Assembly (NCBI RefSeq): GCF_036880985.1
Contig: NZ_JBAJNO010000004.1
Coordinates: forward strand, 62,001 to 126,000
Length of the DNA: 64,000 nucleotides
Direction: 5' to 3'
DNA from: Limibacter armeniacum
GTDB lineage: Bacteria; Bacteroidota; Bacteroidia; Cytophagales; Flammeovirgaceae
Below, piece by piece: positions 45,073 to 53,248 of the stretch. Position numbers and translations under genes: made by a program. The notes under the pieces are model-generated. The model was not told the DNA's origin and made no database searches. It saw nothing but the letters and a program-made list of their open reading frames with translations. Every line of letters starts with the position of its first letter. The first letter of the stretch is position 1.

Positions 45073-46413
45073 ATGAAGAATTATATTCTACATAAAGAAA
45101 CAAAGCCAGCTCCCAAAGAGTGCGCCCGTCTGGCAAAAATCACCTTAAGTCGGTTGTACGTATTTCTGGAGCCTTTACTTGAGACCTTGAACCAAGTATT
45201 GGACAAACGTCTGGTCCGAACTTTCTACCATTTATTTGTCTCGATCCTGAGCCTGGAAAACAGTCGGCACTCCTTGCTGGTGACCAGGTTAGGCGCCCAC
45301 TTTTTGGGAGAGCACCAAGGCTGGGCAGGTATGAAACGTATCCATCGGCTACTGGACTCACAGAAGTGGATGTCAACCTTGCTGGATAATTTCTTTGAGC
45401 AGCAGGCTGTAGCATTTGCCACAGAGGTAGTGGCTAGCGGCAAGTGGTTGCTGGCCCTGTGGGACGATGGGGAAATAGAAAAGCATGAGACGGAAAAGGG
45501 GGAAGGGCTCTGCCCTGTACGCAGCAGCAAGTTCAAGCGTCTGATCCGCATCCGGAAAGGGTATTACGATCCTCCTACCACCAAGCCTGCTTTTGTAGCA
45601 GGCCTGCATTGGCTAACGGTATTGCTGTCGGGTATGGATACGGCTCCCATCCTGTTTCGCAGTGACTGTTGGAGCCATCGTGGTCCGCAGGCGGAAGGCT
45701 GGTATGACCGGCATGTCAGGCTCCTGAAGCGATGTCAGGAGTTGCTTGGAGATACCGCGCTACATGTATTTGACAGAGGCTTTGCCGCAACCCGTTGGCT
45801 CAGCTTCCTGATCGGACTGCAATGCCGGTTCCTCATCCGGTGGAACGGACACTACATCCTGCTCAATTCCGCCGGGGTGAAAAAGAAGACCTGTTACCTG
45901 TCCATTGGAAAAAAAGCCACCTCTACACGGATGGTATGGGACATGAAACAGCAGGTCTACCGAAAAGCCGGTGTCCTCTGGATGAGGGTGACGCACCCTG
46001 CATACCCGGATGTGCCACTCACCCTGATCATCTGCCGGTCAGGAAAGATGGGAAGAAGCCCTTGGTATCTACTCACTTCCGAGAGGGTGGAAAACAGTCG
46101 ACATGCCTGGAAACTGGTTTTTGCCTATTCAAGAAGATGGCTTGTCGAAAGCACTTTCCGTTACAACAAAGCTGAGCTGGGTATTGAGTCTATCAGAGTC
46201 ATGACATGGGAAAAGCGAATGAAGTTTATCAAGATCGTCATGCTTGTTTACCTGTTTTTGCTTTGGCTGATGCATTTGAGGAAGGGTGTCCTAGTAGTAC
46301 TTATTCTAAAACATACTTCTGACAAAAAAGGAAAGCGGTACAGAATTGCTTCCATACCGCTTTATAGACTTAGAGATGCCCTGATTTTCTTGATGAAACA
46401 AGAATTCGGGTAA
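45073..46413 (+). CDS. DDE transposase (IS4 superfamily-like)
   Basis: The 446-residue protein has catalytic residues expected in LALWDDGEIEK, HVFDRGFAATRWL and the C-terminal YSRRWLVESTFRYNKAELG, a Y-(2)-R-(3)-E-like motif. Basic residues and Trp are frequent. The gene is visibly more G+C-rich than its neighbours, in keeping with foreign origin. The start is taken as the ATG just after the internal terminator, although a ribosome would have little leader sequence there. It is unrelated to the transposase at 35709. Exact IS family not assigned. Confidence 0.88.
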   Translation: MKNYILHKETKPAPKECARLAKITLSRLYVFLEPLLETLNQVLDKRLVRTFYHLFVSILSLENSRHSLLVTRLGAHFLGEHQGWAGMKRIHRLLDSQKWMSTLLDNFFEQQAVAFATEVVASGKWLLALWDDGEIEKHETEKGEGLCPVRSSKFKRLIRIRKGYYDPPTTKPAFVAGLHWLTVLLSGMDTAPILFRSDCWSHRGPQAEGWYDRHVRLLKRCQELLGDTALHVFDRGFAATRWLSFLIGLQCRFLIRWNGHYILLNSAGVKKKTCYLSIGKKATSTRMVWDMKQQVYRKAGVLWMRVTHPAYPDVPLTLIICRSGKMGRSPWYLLTSERVENSRHAWKLVFAYSRRWLVESTFRYNKAELGIESIRVMTWEKRMKFIKIVMLVYLFLLWLMHLRKGVLVVLILKHTSDKKGKRYRIASIPLYRLRDALIFLMKQEFG

Positions 46414-46510
46414 ACTCATGTTGTTTTTTAAAGCAGTACCAACATTTGCATAAGAAACGCATTACCATTGGCTTATATATATCAAACAAGTCAATTACTT
46501 ATAAAGACAA

Positions 46511-46541
46511 AAAAGAAAGGGAGCTTCGGTTCCCTTTTTTT
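46511..46541 (+). terminator. UUCG-loop terminator, probably that of the MFS gene
   Basis: AAAGGGAGC (46516-46524) pairs with GTTCCCTTT (46529-46537) around a TTCG tetraloop, followed by T residues. It lies about 95 bases beyond the insertion sequence and is the first normal terminator after the MFS gene. Confidence 0.85.
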
Positions 46542-46989
46542 ATGCAGATACCTATAACTGTTGCAATTGAACAGGATGACATAGCGGGGTAATGTACATT
46601 TAGTTAAACAGAATAAAGAAGATTTAAAGCCAAGTCAAACAGCAAAGAACTTTACTTATCGTTCATTCCATGGAATGATTTAAATCGGTAACCCTATATT
46701 GTGCTGAAAGTACAATATTCAATAGCAAAGGACTTTAGTCCTTTGTCTTCCCACTAATGCAGATATTAGCTCAATAAGTGAGTGAAGCGAATGTTGCAGG
46801 GTGTTACTTATGCTTAATATTTTACTACTATTAGCAAGGGATTGATTTTTTAGGGGAAGAGGAGCGATTAATTATTTTAGGCACAAGTAGCGTATTTCTG
46901 CACTCGCTATGCTCCTTTGAAATACTAATACTCATATAATTGCACATCATATAAAAGTACAATTTCTTTATTTACTTGGGGTATGTTCA

Positions 46990-47185
46990 GCAGGGAAGAG
47001 TAAGGGCTCAAATACTAAGTATACATTTTGTAATACAGTGCGCAAGGGACTCCCTTCCCTGTATATTCTTTCAGAACCTGAACAGTACCTAAGGACACAG
47101 GCTTATACCTGTGATCCAGCATCAAAAATGAGTAAAGGTGAGCAAAGAATAGGAACATTTCAGATGTATAATACCAAACTCTCTC
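46990..47185 (+). ncRNA. Possible bridge RNA region of the IS110 element
   Basis: About 200 non-coding bases lie directly upstream of the IS110 transposase and include short stems such as CACAGG (47096-47101) with CCTGTG (47108-47113). In IS110-group elements this left-end region is known to encode a bridge RNA that guides donor and target recognition. The element ends and the RNA limits were not determined; placement is by analogy. Confidence 0.4.
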
Positions 47186-47189
47186 TACT

Positions 47190-48230
47190 ATGGCGGTTAA
47201 GTATTCCCTCGGTATCGACATGTCCAAACAAAACTTCAAGGTATGTTTCCTATCCAAGGATCTTGATGGACATTGCAAGGTGAAAGGCAGCAAAGGATTT
47301 GAAAACTCTTTGGCAGGCTTTACCAGATTCAAGGAGTGGTATGAGCAGCGGCAAAGGGAAAAGTTACCTTGCAGTTTTGTACTGGAGGCAACCGGCAACT
47401 ACCATGAGCAGCTGGCTTGGTTTCTTTTTAGAGAAGGGCAGACTGTTCATGTAGTATTGGCCAACCGGGCGAAAAACTACCTGAAGAGTTTGGGGTTGAA
47501 GAGTAAAAATGATCACATCGATGCAAAGGGGTTAGCCCAAATGGGGGCAGATCAGCAACTATTGGTTTGGCAGCCATTGTCTGAAAACCTGTATGTGCTT
47601 CGAAGCATGACCCGTTACCATGAGGACCTGTGCAAAGTACTGGTACAATTCAAGAATCAGTACAAGCAACTGACATACAGCATGTACCCACTCCGAGAAG
47701 TTGCTGAGGGGCTTCAAGTTGCATTGGAGGCAATAGAAAAACAGCTTCAGGAAATAGAGCAACAGATCGGGTTATTGATTGAAAAAGATGAGGCTTTGCG
47801 TAAAAAAGTAGCATACATGACTTCTGTCAAGGGAGTCGGTCTGATGACAGCTGCTATAGTAGTGGCTGAGACCAATGGGTTTTCACTGGTTCATAACGGA
47901 AAGCAACTCACTAGTTATGCCGGCTATGATGTACGGGAAAACCAGTCAGGTCAGCGGCGGGGTACTACTAGTATCTCCAAGAAAGGGAACAGTCATATAC
48001 GCCGGATCATGCACATGGCCGCTTTGAATGTAGTGCGCTATAAAGTGGGAAATTTCAGCAACCTTCAGCAACGGGTCTATGAGCGCTCGGGCTATAAAAT
48101 GAAAGGCTATGTGGCTGTACAGTCCAAGCTTTTGAGATTACTCTATACTTTATGGAAAACAGAGCAATGTTTTGAACCTAGGCGGTCAGAAAAGAATACA
48201 AAAGGTCTAATCAATGAAACTAAAAGTTAG
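47190..48230 (+). CDS. IS110 family transposase (DEDD recombinase)
   Basis: The 346-residue protein has the RuvC-like N-terminal DEDD domain: D10 in LGIDMSKQNF, E66 in VLEATGNY, D108 and D111 in KNDHIDAKGL. A coiled-coil linker spans about 165-205. The C-terminal Tnp_20 domain contains SVKGVGLMTAAIVVAETNGF and GTTSISKKGNSHIRRIM, where the catalytic Ser is expected. IS110 elements have no terminal inverted repeats and make no target duplication, which agrees with finding none here. The gene appears intact. Confidence 0.93.
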   Translation: MAVKYSLGIDMSKQNFKVCFLSKDLDGHCKVKGSKGFENSLAGFTRFKEWYEQRQREKLPCSFVLEATGNYHEQLAWFLFREGQTVHVVLANRAKNYLKSLGLKSKNDHIDAKGLAQMGADQQLLVWQPLSENLYVLRSMTRYHEDLCKVLVQFKNQYKQLTYSMYPLREVAEGLQVALEAIEKQLQEIEQQIGLLIEKDEALRKKVAYMTSVKGVGLMTAAIVVAETNGFSLVHNGKQLTSYAGYDVRENQSGQRRGTTSISKKGNSHIRRIMHMAALNVVRYKVGNFSNLQQRVYERSGYKMKGYVAVQSKLLRLLYTLWKTEQCFEPRRSEKNTKGLINETKS

Positions 48231-48639
48231 GAAAGAGATATGAATCGCTCTTAAGGGCGGGAAATGACAGCGTGTGAGTGAAACGAGCTAAGCGAAAATT
48301 TCCGCCTGAAAAGGCGATACTAGTCTGCTTTTGCCAAATAAAAAGTAGCCACACGATGGTGGCTACACGGGGTAGATACAGAAAATGTTTTTCTATGATC
48401 TCCTCTCAAAGAGCAATCTACAAAAAATACAAAAATTTTTCTTGCATTTAATCACAGTACCTTGCGCCAGTGGGGTGTTTGCTGTAAGAGAAAAAATCCC
48501 AAAGGGATTGAACAATAATAGCCGTAGGCAAAAGCCTGCGGTATAAGTAAATCCATTGATCCAACTCCAAAGGAGTTGAACCTATAAATCATTGAAGTGC
48601 TTAAAACTTCCGATTTCAATAATACACCTGCTTATCTTG
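48231..48639. other. Non-coding region downstream of IS110
   Basis: It holds a bulged hairpin, GGCGGGAAAT (48256-48265) with ATTTCCGCC (48298-48306), which could be the IS110 right end or an RNA structure. A perfect 8-bp stem GTAGCCAC/GTGGCTAC (48345-48366) and the dispersed hairpin repeat at 48474-48633 follow. No gene is seen. Confidence 0.5.
48474..48633 (-). repeat. Multi-hairpin dispersed repeat, copy A
   Basis: This roughly 160-bp sequence recurs at 53062-53210. Read on the minus strand it contains three small hairpins: AACTCC-TTT-GGAGTT, a stem with AGGC-TTTT-GCCT, and AATCCC-TTT-GGGATT followed by TTTT, the last able to terminate transcription. It begins 7 bases after the MocR stop codon. 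Confidence 0.75.
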
Positions 48640-50094
48640 TCAGATATGCTGTTTGAGTAGGTCAAGTACTTTGATAATCTCGTCTTCATTTAGGGAAGCA
48701 AACCCTAGTCTCATGGCATTTTCCTTGAAGGAATCATTTTGGTAGGAGGATGGAGCCAACATGGAAACCCCCTTTTGGGTCATGGTCGCTGTAAGTTTAT
48801 TCAGGTCTATTTTTTTATCAAATCGGGACCATACAGCCATTCCTCCTTCAGGAACCTTGAAATGGATACTGTCCTTGAAATCTCTTTCCAGAATCTCACA
48901 GAACAGGTTTCGCCTTTCCTTATACAGTTTTACTGATTTCCTGAAATGCCTATTCAATTCACCACTCTTGATCATGGCCGCCATGGCCTCTTCCAATACC
49001 GTATCTCCCTGTATGTCAATCAACCTTCTCCGATAGGTCGCTTCCTGAATAAAATCAGCAGGGCCAGTCAGGAATCCTAAGCGTATGCTTGGGGCAAAAG
49101 TCTTGCATAACGAACCGATATACAGTACGTTTTGGCTGTGGTCTATACTGGCGATTGGCAAATGTGGCTTGCTCCGGTAATGGAAATCGTAATCGTAGTC
49201 ATCTTCAATAATCGCAAACCTGTATTTTTGGGCAAGCTGAAGTAGCTTTAGCCTCCGTTTCATATTGAGTGTCACAGTAGTAGGCCAATGGTGATGCGGA
49301 ATTATATAAACTGCTTTAATTGTTTGGTGATGTAGTGCTTGCTCCAGAAAATCTATATCCATCCCATCTTCATCAACAGGGATTCTCAGCAGGTTTGCCC
49401 CACTGTGACGAAATGTGGTATCAGCAGCAAAGTAATTGGACATTCCTACAGCTACTGTATCACCCTTCTTCAGAAGTAACTGAGCCAACAGGTAGATACC
49501 CATCTGACTTCCTTTTGTGATCAACAACTGGTTTGGCTGGGTATTGAGCCCACGTGATTCGGACAGGTAACGGCAAATTTCCTGTCGGAGGTTCTCTGAC
49601 CCTTGTGGATTTCCATACTTGAGAAAAGACCTATTATACTGTGCCTTGGCGATGCTGCGGTATTCCCTCATAAAGATGTCAATAGGTGTTAGCCGGACAT
49701 CCGGAAAACCATCATCTATGGCTAAAGAGGTTTTAAAGTTGGGGTAGAAATTAGGGTTTGGAAAGGCTGGTTTGTTCCACCTGAAAGAACCCTCTGCAAT
49801 GGTTTCTTGATTACGATGTGATGAAATAGCAACTTCTGGCAGATTGTCAATAACAAAAATGCCCTTCCTGTCCAGTGAGATAGTCCAACCTTGGCTGATA
49901 AGCTCTTCGTAAGCTTGGTTGATGGTATTCCTGTTGATGCCAAGCAAGGTGGCAAGTTCACGTGAACTAGGCAATTTTGAAGAGGGTGTCAAAATTCCCT
50001 TGGAAATAATGTTTATAAAGTGATTACAGATTTGAATGTAGACAGGAATCTTGGTGTCTCGGTCTATTGTGATAAGCGTTTTATATGGCAGCAT
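48640..50094 (-). CDS. MocR/PdxR family regulator (GntR HTH fused to aminotransferase)
   Basis: About 484 residues from the ATG at 50094 (MLPYKTL). An upstream in-frame ATG at 50139 falls inside the operator palindrome and is less likely. The N-terminal GntR-type winged HTH spans about 10-80 (LPSSRELATLLGINRNTINQAYEELISQGW). The remainder is a fold-type I aminotransferase-like domain with the PLP Lys at K331 in GSLCKTFAPS and AIIEDDYDYDF. Such proteins sense PLP or an amine through the aminotransferase domain. The divergent DoxX gene, 89 bases away, is the likely target. A hairpin repeat lies downstream. Confidence 0.92.
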   Translation of the reverse strand: MLPYKTLITIDRDTKIPVYIQICNHFINIISKGILTPSSKLPSSRELATLLGINRNTINQAYEELISQGWTISLDRKGIFVIDNLPEVAISSHRNQETIAEGSFRWNKPAFPNPNFYPNFKTSLAIDDGFPDVRLTPIDIFMREYRSIAKAQYNRSFLKYGNPQGSENLRQEICRYLSESRGLNTQPNQLLITKGSQMGIYLLAQLLLKKGDTVAVGMSNYFAADTTFRHSGANLLRIPVDEDGMDIDFLEQALHHQTIKAVYIIPHHHWPTTVTLNMKRRLKLLQLAQKYRFAIIEDDYDYDFHYRSKPHLPIASIDHSQNVLYIGSLCKTFAPSIRLGFLTGPADFIQEATYRRRLIDIQGDTVLEEAMAAMIKSGELNRHFRKSVKLYKERRNLFCEILERDFKDSIHFKVPEGGMAVWSRFDKKIDLNKLTATMTQKGVSMLAPSSYQNDSFKENAMRLGFASLNEDEIIKVLDLLKQHI

Positions 50095-50116
50095 CTGGAC
50101 TAGAGAACTTATTAAA

Positions 50117-50140
50117 ATTGGTATAGTAACATATACCAAT
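50117..50140. promoter_or_regulatory. Operator-like palindrome between MocR and DoxX genes
   Basis: ATTGGTATA (50117-50125) and TATACCAAT (50132-50140) form a perfect 9-bp inverted repeat with a 6-base spacer, centred between the divergent starts. A TATTTTCG -7-like box for doxX follows at about 50147-50154, so a bound regulator would sit over the promoter. The MocR protein is the obvious candidate to bind it. Confidence 0.65.
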
Positions 50141-50183
50141 GATACACTATTTTCGCACGACTATCATAAAACACAGATTAAAT

Positions 50184-50621
50184 ATGGATAAATCAGCAAA
50201 ATTTGCGCAGCTTTTTTTACGTCTTGCATTAGGTTTCAGCTTTCTAAGTGCAGTTGCAGATCGCTTTGGCATGTGGGGAGCACAAGGTGAACCATCGGTT
50301 GCATGGGGAAACTGGAGTAGCTTTTTAGACTACACCTACCTGTTGGTTCCTTATATGAGTAGAGCCTTGTCAGATATTGCAGGAACTGTTGCTACAGTAG
50401 CAGAGGTGCTCTTTGGTATTCTATTGATCATTGGCTTTAAGACCAGACTTGCGGCTTTGGGAAGTGCTTTGCTATTGGTTGTTTTTGCCTTATCCATGTT
50501 TGTATTTTTGGGCGCAAAAGCACCATTTGATTATTCTGTTTTTACAGCAGCAGCGGGTGCGTTTCTGTTGGCGGCAGTTGCTAAATATGAGTGGAGTGTT
50601 GATCAGTCGATAGGTAAATAA
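50184..50621 (+). CDS. DoxX family membrane protein
   Basis: The 145-residue protein starts at the ATG at 50184 (MDKSAKFAQ); the upstream ATG at 50139 lies in the operator. It has four membrane helices (about 8-26, 55-75, 83-103, 108-128). The opening FLRLALGFSFLSAVADRFG is typical of DoxX/DoxD-like proteins, some of which affect redox or thiol stress. It is divergent from the MocR gene and probably controlled by it. Confidence 0.87.
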   Translation: MDKSAKFAQLFLRLALGFSFLSAVADRFGMWGAQGEPSVAWGNWSSFLDYTYLLVPYMSRALSDIAGTVATVAEVLFGILLIIGFKTRLAALGSALLLVVFALSMFVFLGAKAPFDYSVFTAAAGAFLLAAVAKYEWSVDQSIGK

Positions 50622-50648
50622 TTGGAACCTTGTTACTTCAATTCAAAA

Positions 50649-50681
50649 TTTGTCTTAGGGGTGAAGAAGTTGCTATCTTTG
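50649..50681 (+). promoter_or_regulatory. Predicted promoter of the CDF transporter gene
   Basis: A -33 TTTG at 50649-50652 and an exact -7 TATCTTTG at 50674-50681, 21 bases apart, match the Bacteroidota consensus. The leader to the ATG at 50731 would be about 43 bases. Confidence 0.6.
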
Positions 50682-50730
50682 GGGTCTTTAAATGCTTAGA
50701 CTGATAATAGCATAACAACCAGACATAAAA

Positions 50731-51597
50731 ATGAGTAACGAGCAGAAAGCAATCAAGACGGTATACTTCAGTATTATCGGAAATACGAGTTTGGCCTTAA
50801 TCAAGGGGTTTGCCGGTATATTCGGGAACACCTATGCGATGATTGCCGACGCTATCGAGTCAACTACAGATATTTTTTCTTCTCTGCTGGTCTTGTTGGG
50901 ACTCAAATATGCCAAAAGACCAGCAGATGAGAACCATCCCTACGGACACGGTAAGATTGAGCCGCTCATTACTTTTATTGTGGTTGCTTTTTTGGTAACC
51001 TCTGCTACTATAATCGCTTATGAAAGTGTTCAGCATATCCTTACGCCACACAAGACGCCTAAACCTTGGACACTGATTGTACTGGGCGGAATTATACTCT
51101 GGAAAGAAATCTCATTTCAGATCGTCATCAAGAAGAGCAAAGAGACCAACAGTACTTCACTGAAGGCAGATGCTTGGCACCACAGAAGTGATGCCATCAC
51201 ATCGGTTATGGCATTTATCGGAATTTCAATTGCCATTATTTTTGGGGAAGGTTATGAGACAGCGGATGATTGGGCGGCCCTGTTTGCCTCAGCTTTTATC
51301 CTGTATAACAGTTACTTGATTTTTCGTCCTGCTTTGGGAGAAATCATGGATGAGCACCTTTATGATGACCTGCTGATCGAAATCCGTGAAAAGTCTACGA
51401 ATGTACCGGGTGTTCTAGGAACAGAAAAGTGCTTTATACGTAAAGCAGGGATGAAATACCATGTGGACTTGCATTTGATAGTTGATGGGGAAATTTCTGT
51501 AAGAAAAGGACATGATATCGCCCACCAGTTGAAGGATTACTTATGCGAAGAAATCCCTAACCTGGATCATGTATTGATTCATGTTGAGCCGAATTGA
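50731..51597 (+). CDS. Cation diffusion facilitator family metal transporter
   Basis: The 288-residue CDF protein has six membrane helices and metal-binding motifs IADAIESTTD in helix 2, HPYGHGKIEP in the following loop, and DAWHHRSDAITS in helix 5. A cytoplasmic ferredoxin-like domain follows (about 210-288, HVDLHLIVDG, HVLIHVEP). It should export a divalent metal, most often zinc, iron or manganese, in exchange for protons; the H/D pattern in helix 5 is compatible with zinc or iron. It appears to be a single-gene unit with its own promoter and a terminator near 51650-51672. Confidence 0.92.
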   Translation: MSNEQKAIKTVYFSIIGNTSLALIKGFAGIFGNTYAMIADAIESTTDIFSSLLVLLGLKYAKRPADENHPYGHGKIEPLITFIVVAFLVTSATIIAYESVQHILTPHKTPKPWTLIVLGGIILWKEISFQIVIKKSKETNSTSLKADAWHHRSDAITSVMAFIGISIAIIFGEGYETADDWAALFASAFILYNSYLIFRPALGEIMDEHLYDDLLIEIREKSTNVPGVLGTEKCFIRKAGMKYHVDLHLIVDGEISVRKGHDIAHQLKDYLCEEIPNLDHVLIHVEPN

Positions 51598-51649
51598 ATT
51601 GGGACTTAGGGACTTTTTTGATAACAGTTTTTCTTATAGATTAACATCG

Positions 51650-51672
51650 AAATAGCCTTCTGGCTATTTTTT
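51650..51672 (+). terminator. Terminator after the CDF gene
   Basis: AATAGCC (51651-51657) and GGCTATT (51662-51668) form a 7-bp stem with a TTCT loop followed by TTTT. Confidence 0.75.
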
Positions 51673-51702
51673 GCATTTAGTTTTTTCAACTCCCTGATAA
51701 AG

Positions 51703-52215
51703 ATGAACATCACATACCGAAAGTTAAGTCACGCAGATATAGCTCAATATCATCAGGCAAGGTTACAGTGTCTATTAGAATTTCCTGATTGTTTTGCTAC
51801 GACTTATGAAGAGGAAAAACAAAAGGAAAACTTTCTTTTTGATCTTTACTTGAAAGAAGGAGATCAACATAATTTTGTGGTTGGCGCATTTGATGGAGAT
51901 ACTTGTATTGGTTTATGTGGATTCTTACGGGAGTTTAAGAAAAGGACCAGTCACAGAGGTAAGATAGTCCAGATGTATGTGGCAAAAGCGTATCAGGGAA
52001 AAGGAGTTGGAAAAGCATTACTTTCTATGGTAATGTACCATGCTTTCGAAGAGTTGGGTGTTGAGCAAATTATATTGGAAGTAATTGCAGCTAACAAGGT
52101 AGCGACACAGGCTTATCAAAAACTGGGGTTTGAGGAATATGGCTTTATGAAAAAATATTTTAAACTAGGAGACCAATATTTGGATGCCAAGTTGATGATC
52201 AAAAACAAAATATGA
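51703..52215 (+). CDS. GNAT family N-acetyltransferase
   Basis: The 170-residue protein has the GNAT core: substrate-facing strands at 55-80 (FVVGAFDGDTCIGLCGF), the acetyl-CoA pyrophosphate loop VAKAYQGKGVGKALL at about 93-107, and the LEVIAANKVATQAYQKLGFEEYG tail. It transfers an acetyl group to an amine of unknown identity. The stop overlaps the start of the downstream HD gene by four bases (ATGA), which implies translational coupling. Confidence 0.9.
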   Translation: MNITYRKLSHADIAQYHQARLQCLLEFPDCFATTYEEEKQKENFLFDLYLKEGDQHNFVVGAFDGDTCIGLCGFLREFKKRTSHRGKIVQMYVAKAYQGKGVGKALLSMVMYHAFEELGVEQIILEVIAANKVATQAYQKLGFEEYGFMKKYFKLGDQYLDAKLMIKNKI

Positions 52216-52766
52216 TGCTAAAACAGGAAGTTTATCAGAGAGCCATCAAGTTTGCAGGTGAGAAACATTGTGATCAATTGGTGCCTGGAACTACTGCCAA
52301 TTACCTTTTACACCTTTCCAATGTGGCGATGGAAGTGATGGTGGCTTATCAAAATGAGGCCAATTTTGAGATCAATACAGCGGTTCAGCTGGCATTATTA
52401 CATGATGTATTGGAAGATACCAAAACCAGTGAGTCTGAATTGGTAGAGCTGTTTGGGGATGAAATCGGTGTAGGTGTTAAAGCCCTGACAAAGGATGATG
52501 ATATTCTTGACAAGCAGGAGAAAATGGCAGACAGCTTAAGAAGAATCAAGAAATCTTACAAGGAGGTCAGCCTTGTTAAACTAGCAGATAGAATCACGAA
52601 TCTTCAGCAACCGCCAAAGCATTGGAATACAGAAAAAATTAAAAAATATTGGGAAGAAGCTACTTTAATCCATCAGGAACTTTCAGGTTTTAATAAATTT
52701 TTAGACCAGCGATTAGCAGCCAAAATAAGCGAATATCAAAAATATTGGAGTGAAGATACCCTTTAA
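52212..52766 (+). CDS. HD-domain hydrolase, SpoT/MESH1-like
   Basis: The 184-residue protein has the metal-binding HD fold of the SpoT/MESH1 type: an early His region (RAIKFAGEKHCDQL), LLHDVLEDTKTSESELVELFGDEI (H64-D65, with E68/D69), and VKLADRITNLQQPP near 120-133. Small alarmone hydrolases of this shape degrade (p)ppGpp to GDP or GTP, or act as NADPH phosphatases. A nucleotide substrate is therefore expected but not proven. It has no synthetase domain and is coupled to the GNAT gene. Confidence 0.82.
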   Translation: MMLKQEVYQRAIKFAGEKHCDQLVPGTTANYLLHLSNVAMEVMVAYQNEANFEINTAVQLALLHDVLEDTKTSESELVELFGDEIGVGVKALTKDDDILDKQEKMADSLRRIKKSYKEVSLVKLADRITNLQQPPKHWNTEKIKKYWEEATLIHQELSGFNKFLDQRLAAKISEYQKYWSEDTL

Positions 52767-53248
52767 CTGAAAAGCATCAATCGTGCATAGATGGGGAGTA
52801 AGAAACTCCATCAATAAATTCTTTCTACGTTTTGCATAAATCTTCTTGAATACTTGAAAGCAAGGGGCTTTTTATTTCAATATACTTCAGGTAAGCAAGT
52901 ATTGAATTGGAATAGAGATTTCCTACTCTAATCCTTTCTCATATTATGAGGTACTAAATGATCCTGTTACCCTGTTCAACCCTTTCAGGGTTATGATAGA
53001 TTGATTGCTGTCAAATCCAGATTTCCATCTGGAGCTAATATGGTTTGTTTCCTTCTGAAACGGTGTTTGCTGTAAGAGAAAATAATACCGAAGGGATTGA
53101 ACAATAGTAGCCTTAGGTATAAGTAAATCACATTTATCCGACCCCAAAGGAGTTGAACCTATAAACCATCGATGCGTTTAAAACTTCCGATTTCAATTAT
53201 ACCTCTGCTTAAAAACCGTTATTGGAAACGTTCCCAAAGCTTTGCACG
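52767..53248. other. Intergenic region filled with short hairpins
   Basis: This 482-base gap between the HD gene and the PUL regulator contains AACCCTTTCAGGGTT near 52978-52992, CCAGAT-TTCC-ATCTGG near 53020-53035, and the dispersed repeat copy B at 53062-53210. A weak terminator-like GC-poor hairpin lies near 52857-52875. No gene is seen. Confidence 0.5.
53062..53210 (-). repeat. Multi-hairpin dispersed repeat, copy B
   Basis: It is aligned along its whole length with the copy at 48474-48633, but about 10 bases of the central hairpin are missing. Like copy A it lies just downstream of a minus-strand regulator gene (38 bases after its stop). Confidence 0.75.

Larger units (their letters stand above)
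44991..46421 (+). mobile_element. Insertion sequence with 19-bp perfect terminal inverted repeats
   Basis: The 19-base segment 44991-45009 (starting ACATGAGTTT) is exactly repeated in reverse complement at 46403-46421. If the outer CATG on each side is taken as a 4-bp target duplication, the element proper is 44996-46416 (1421 bp). It contains a transposase gene whose stop codon lies inside the right repeat. The element sits between the MFS gene and the terminator at 46511-46541. Confidence 0.9.
46422..47189. other. Non-coding stretch with terminator, palindromes and IS110 left region
   Basis: No convincing gene is seen in 768 bases. It contains a UUCG-loop terminator, a perfect 16-bp palindrome at 46663-46678 (TCATTCCATGGAATGA), and a short hairpin AAAGGAC-TTTA-GTCCTTT near 46724-46741. 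The last ~200 bases before 47190 belong with the IS110 element. Confidence 0.5.

Noticed and set aside
45140-45609. Several minus-strand frames opposite the second transposase
   Set aside because: The transposase frame has conserved catalytic motifs; the opposite frames arise from its higher G+C content.
47015-47398. Minus-strand frame of 127 codons overlapping the IS110 start
   Set aside because: It overlaps the conserved N-terminus of the transposase on the other strand and has no recognisable domain.
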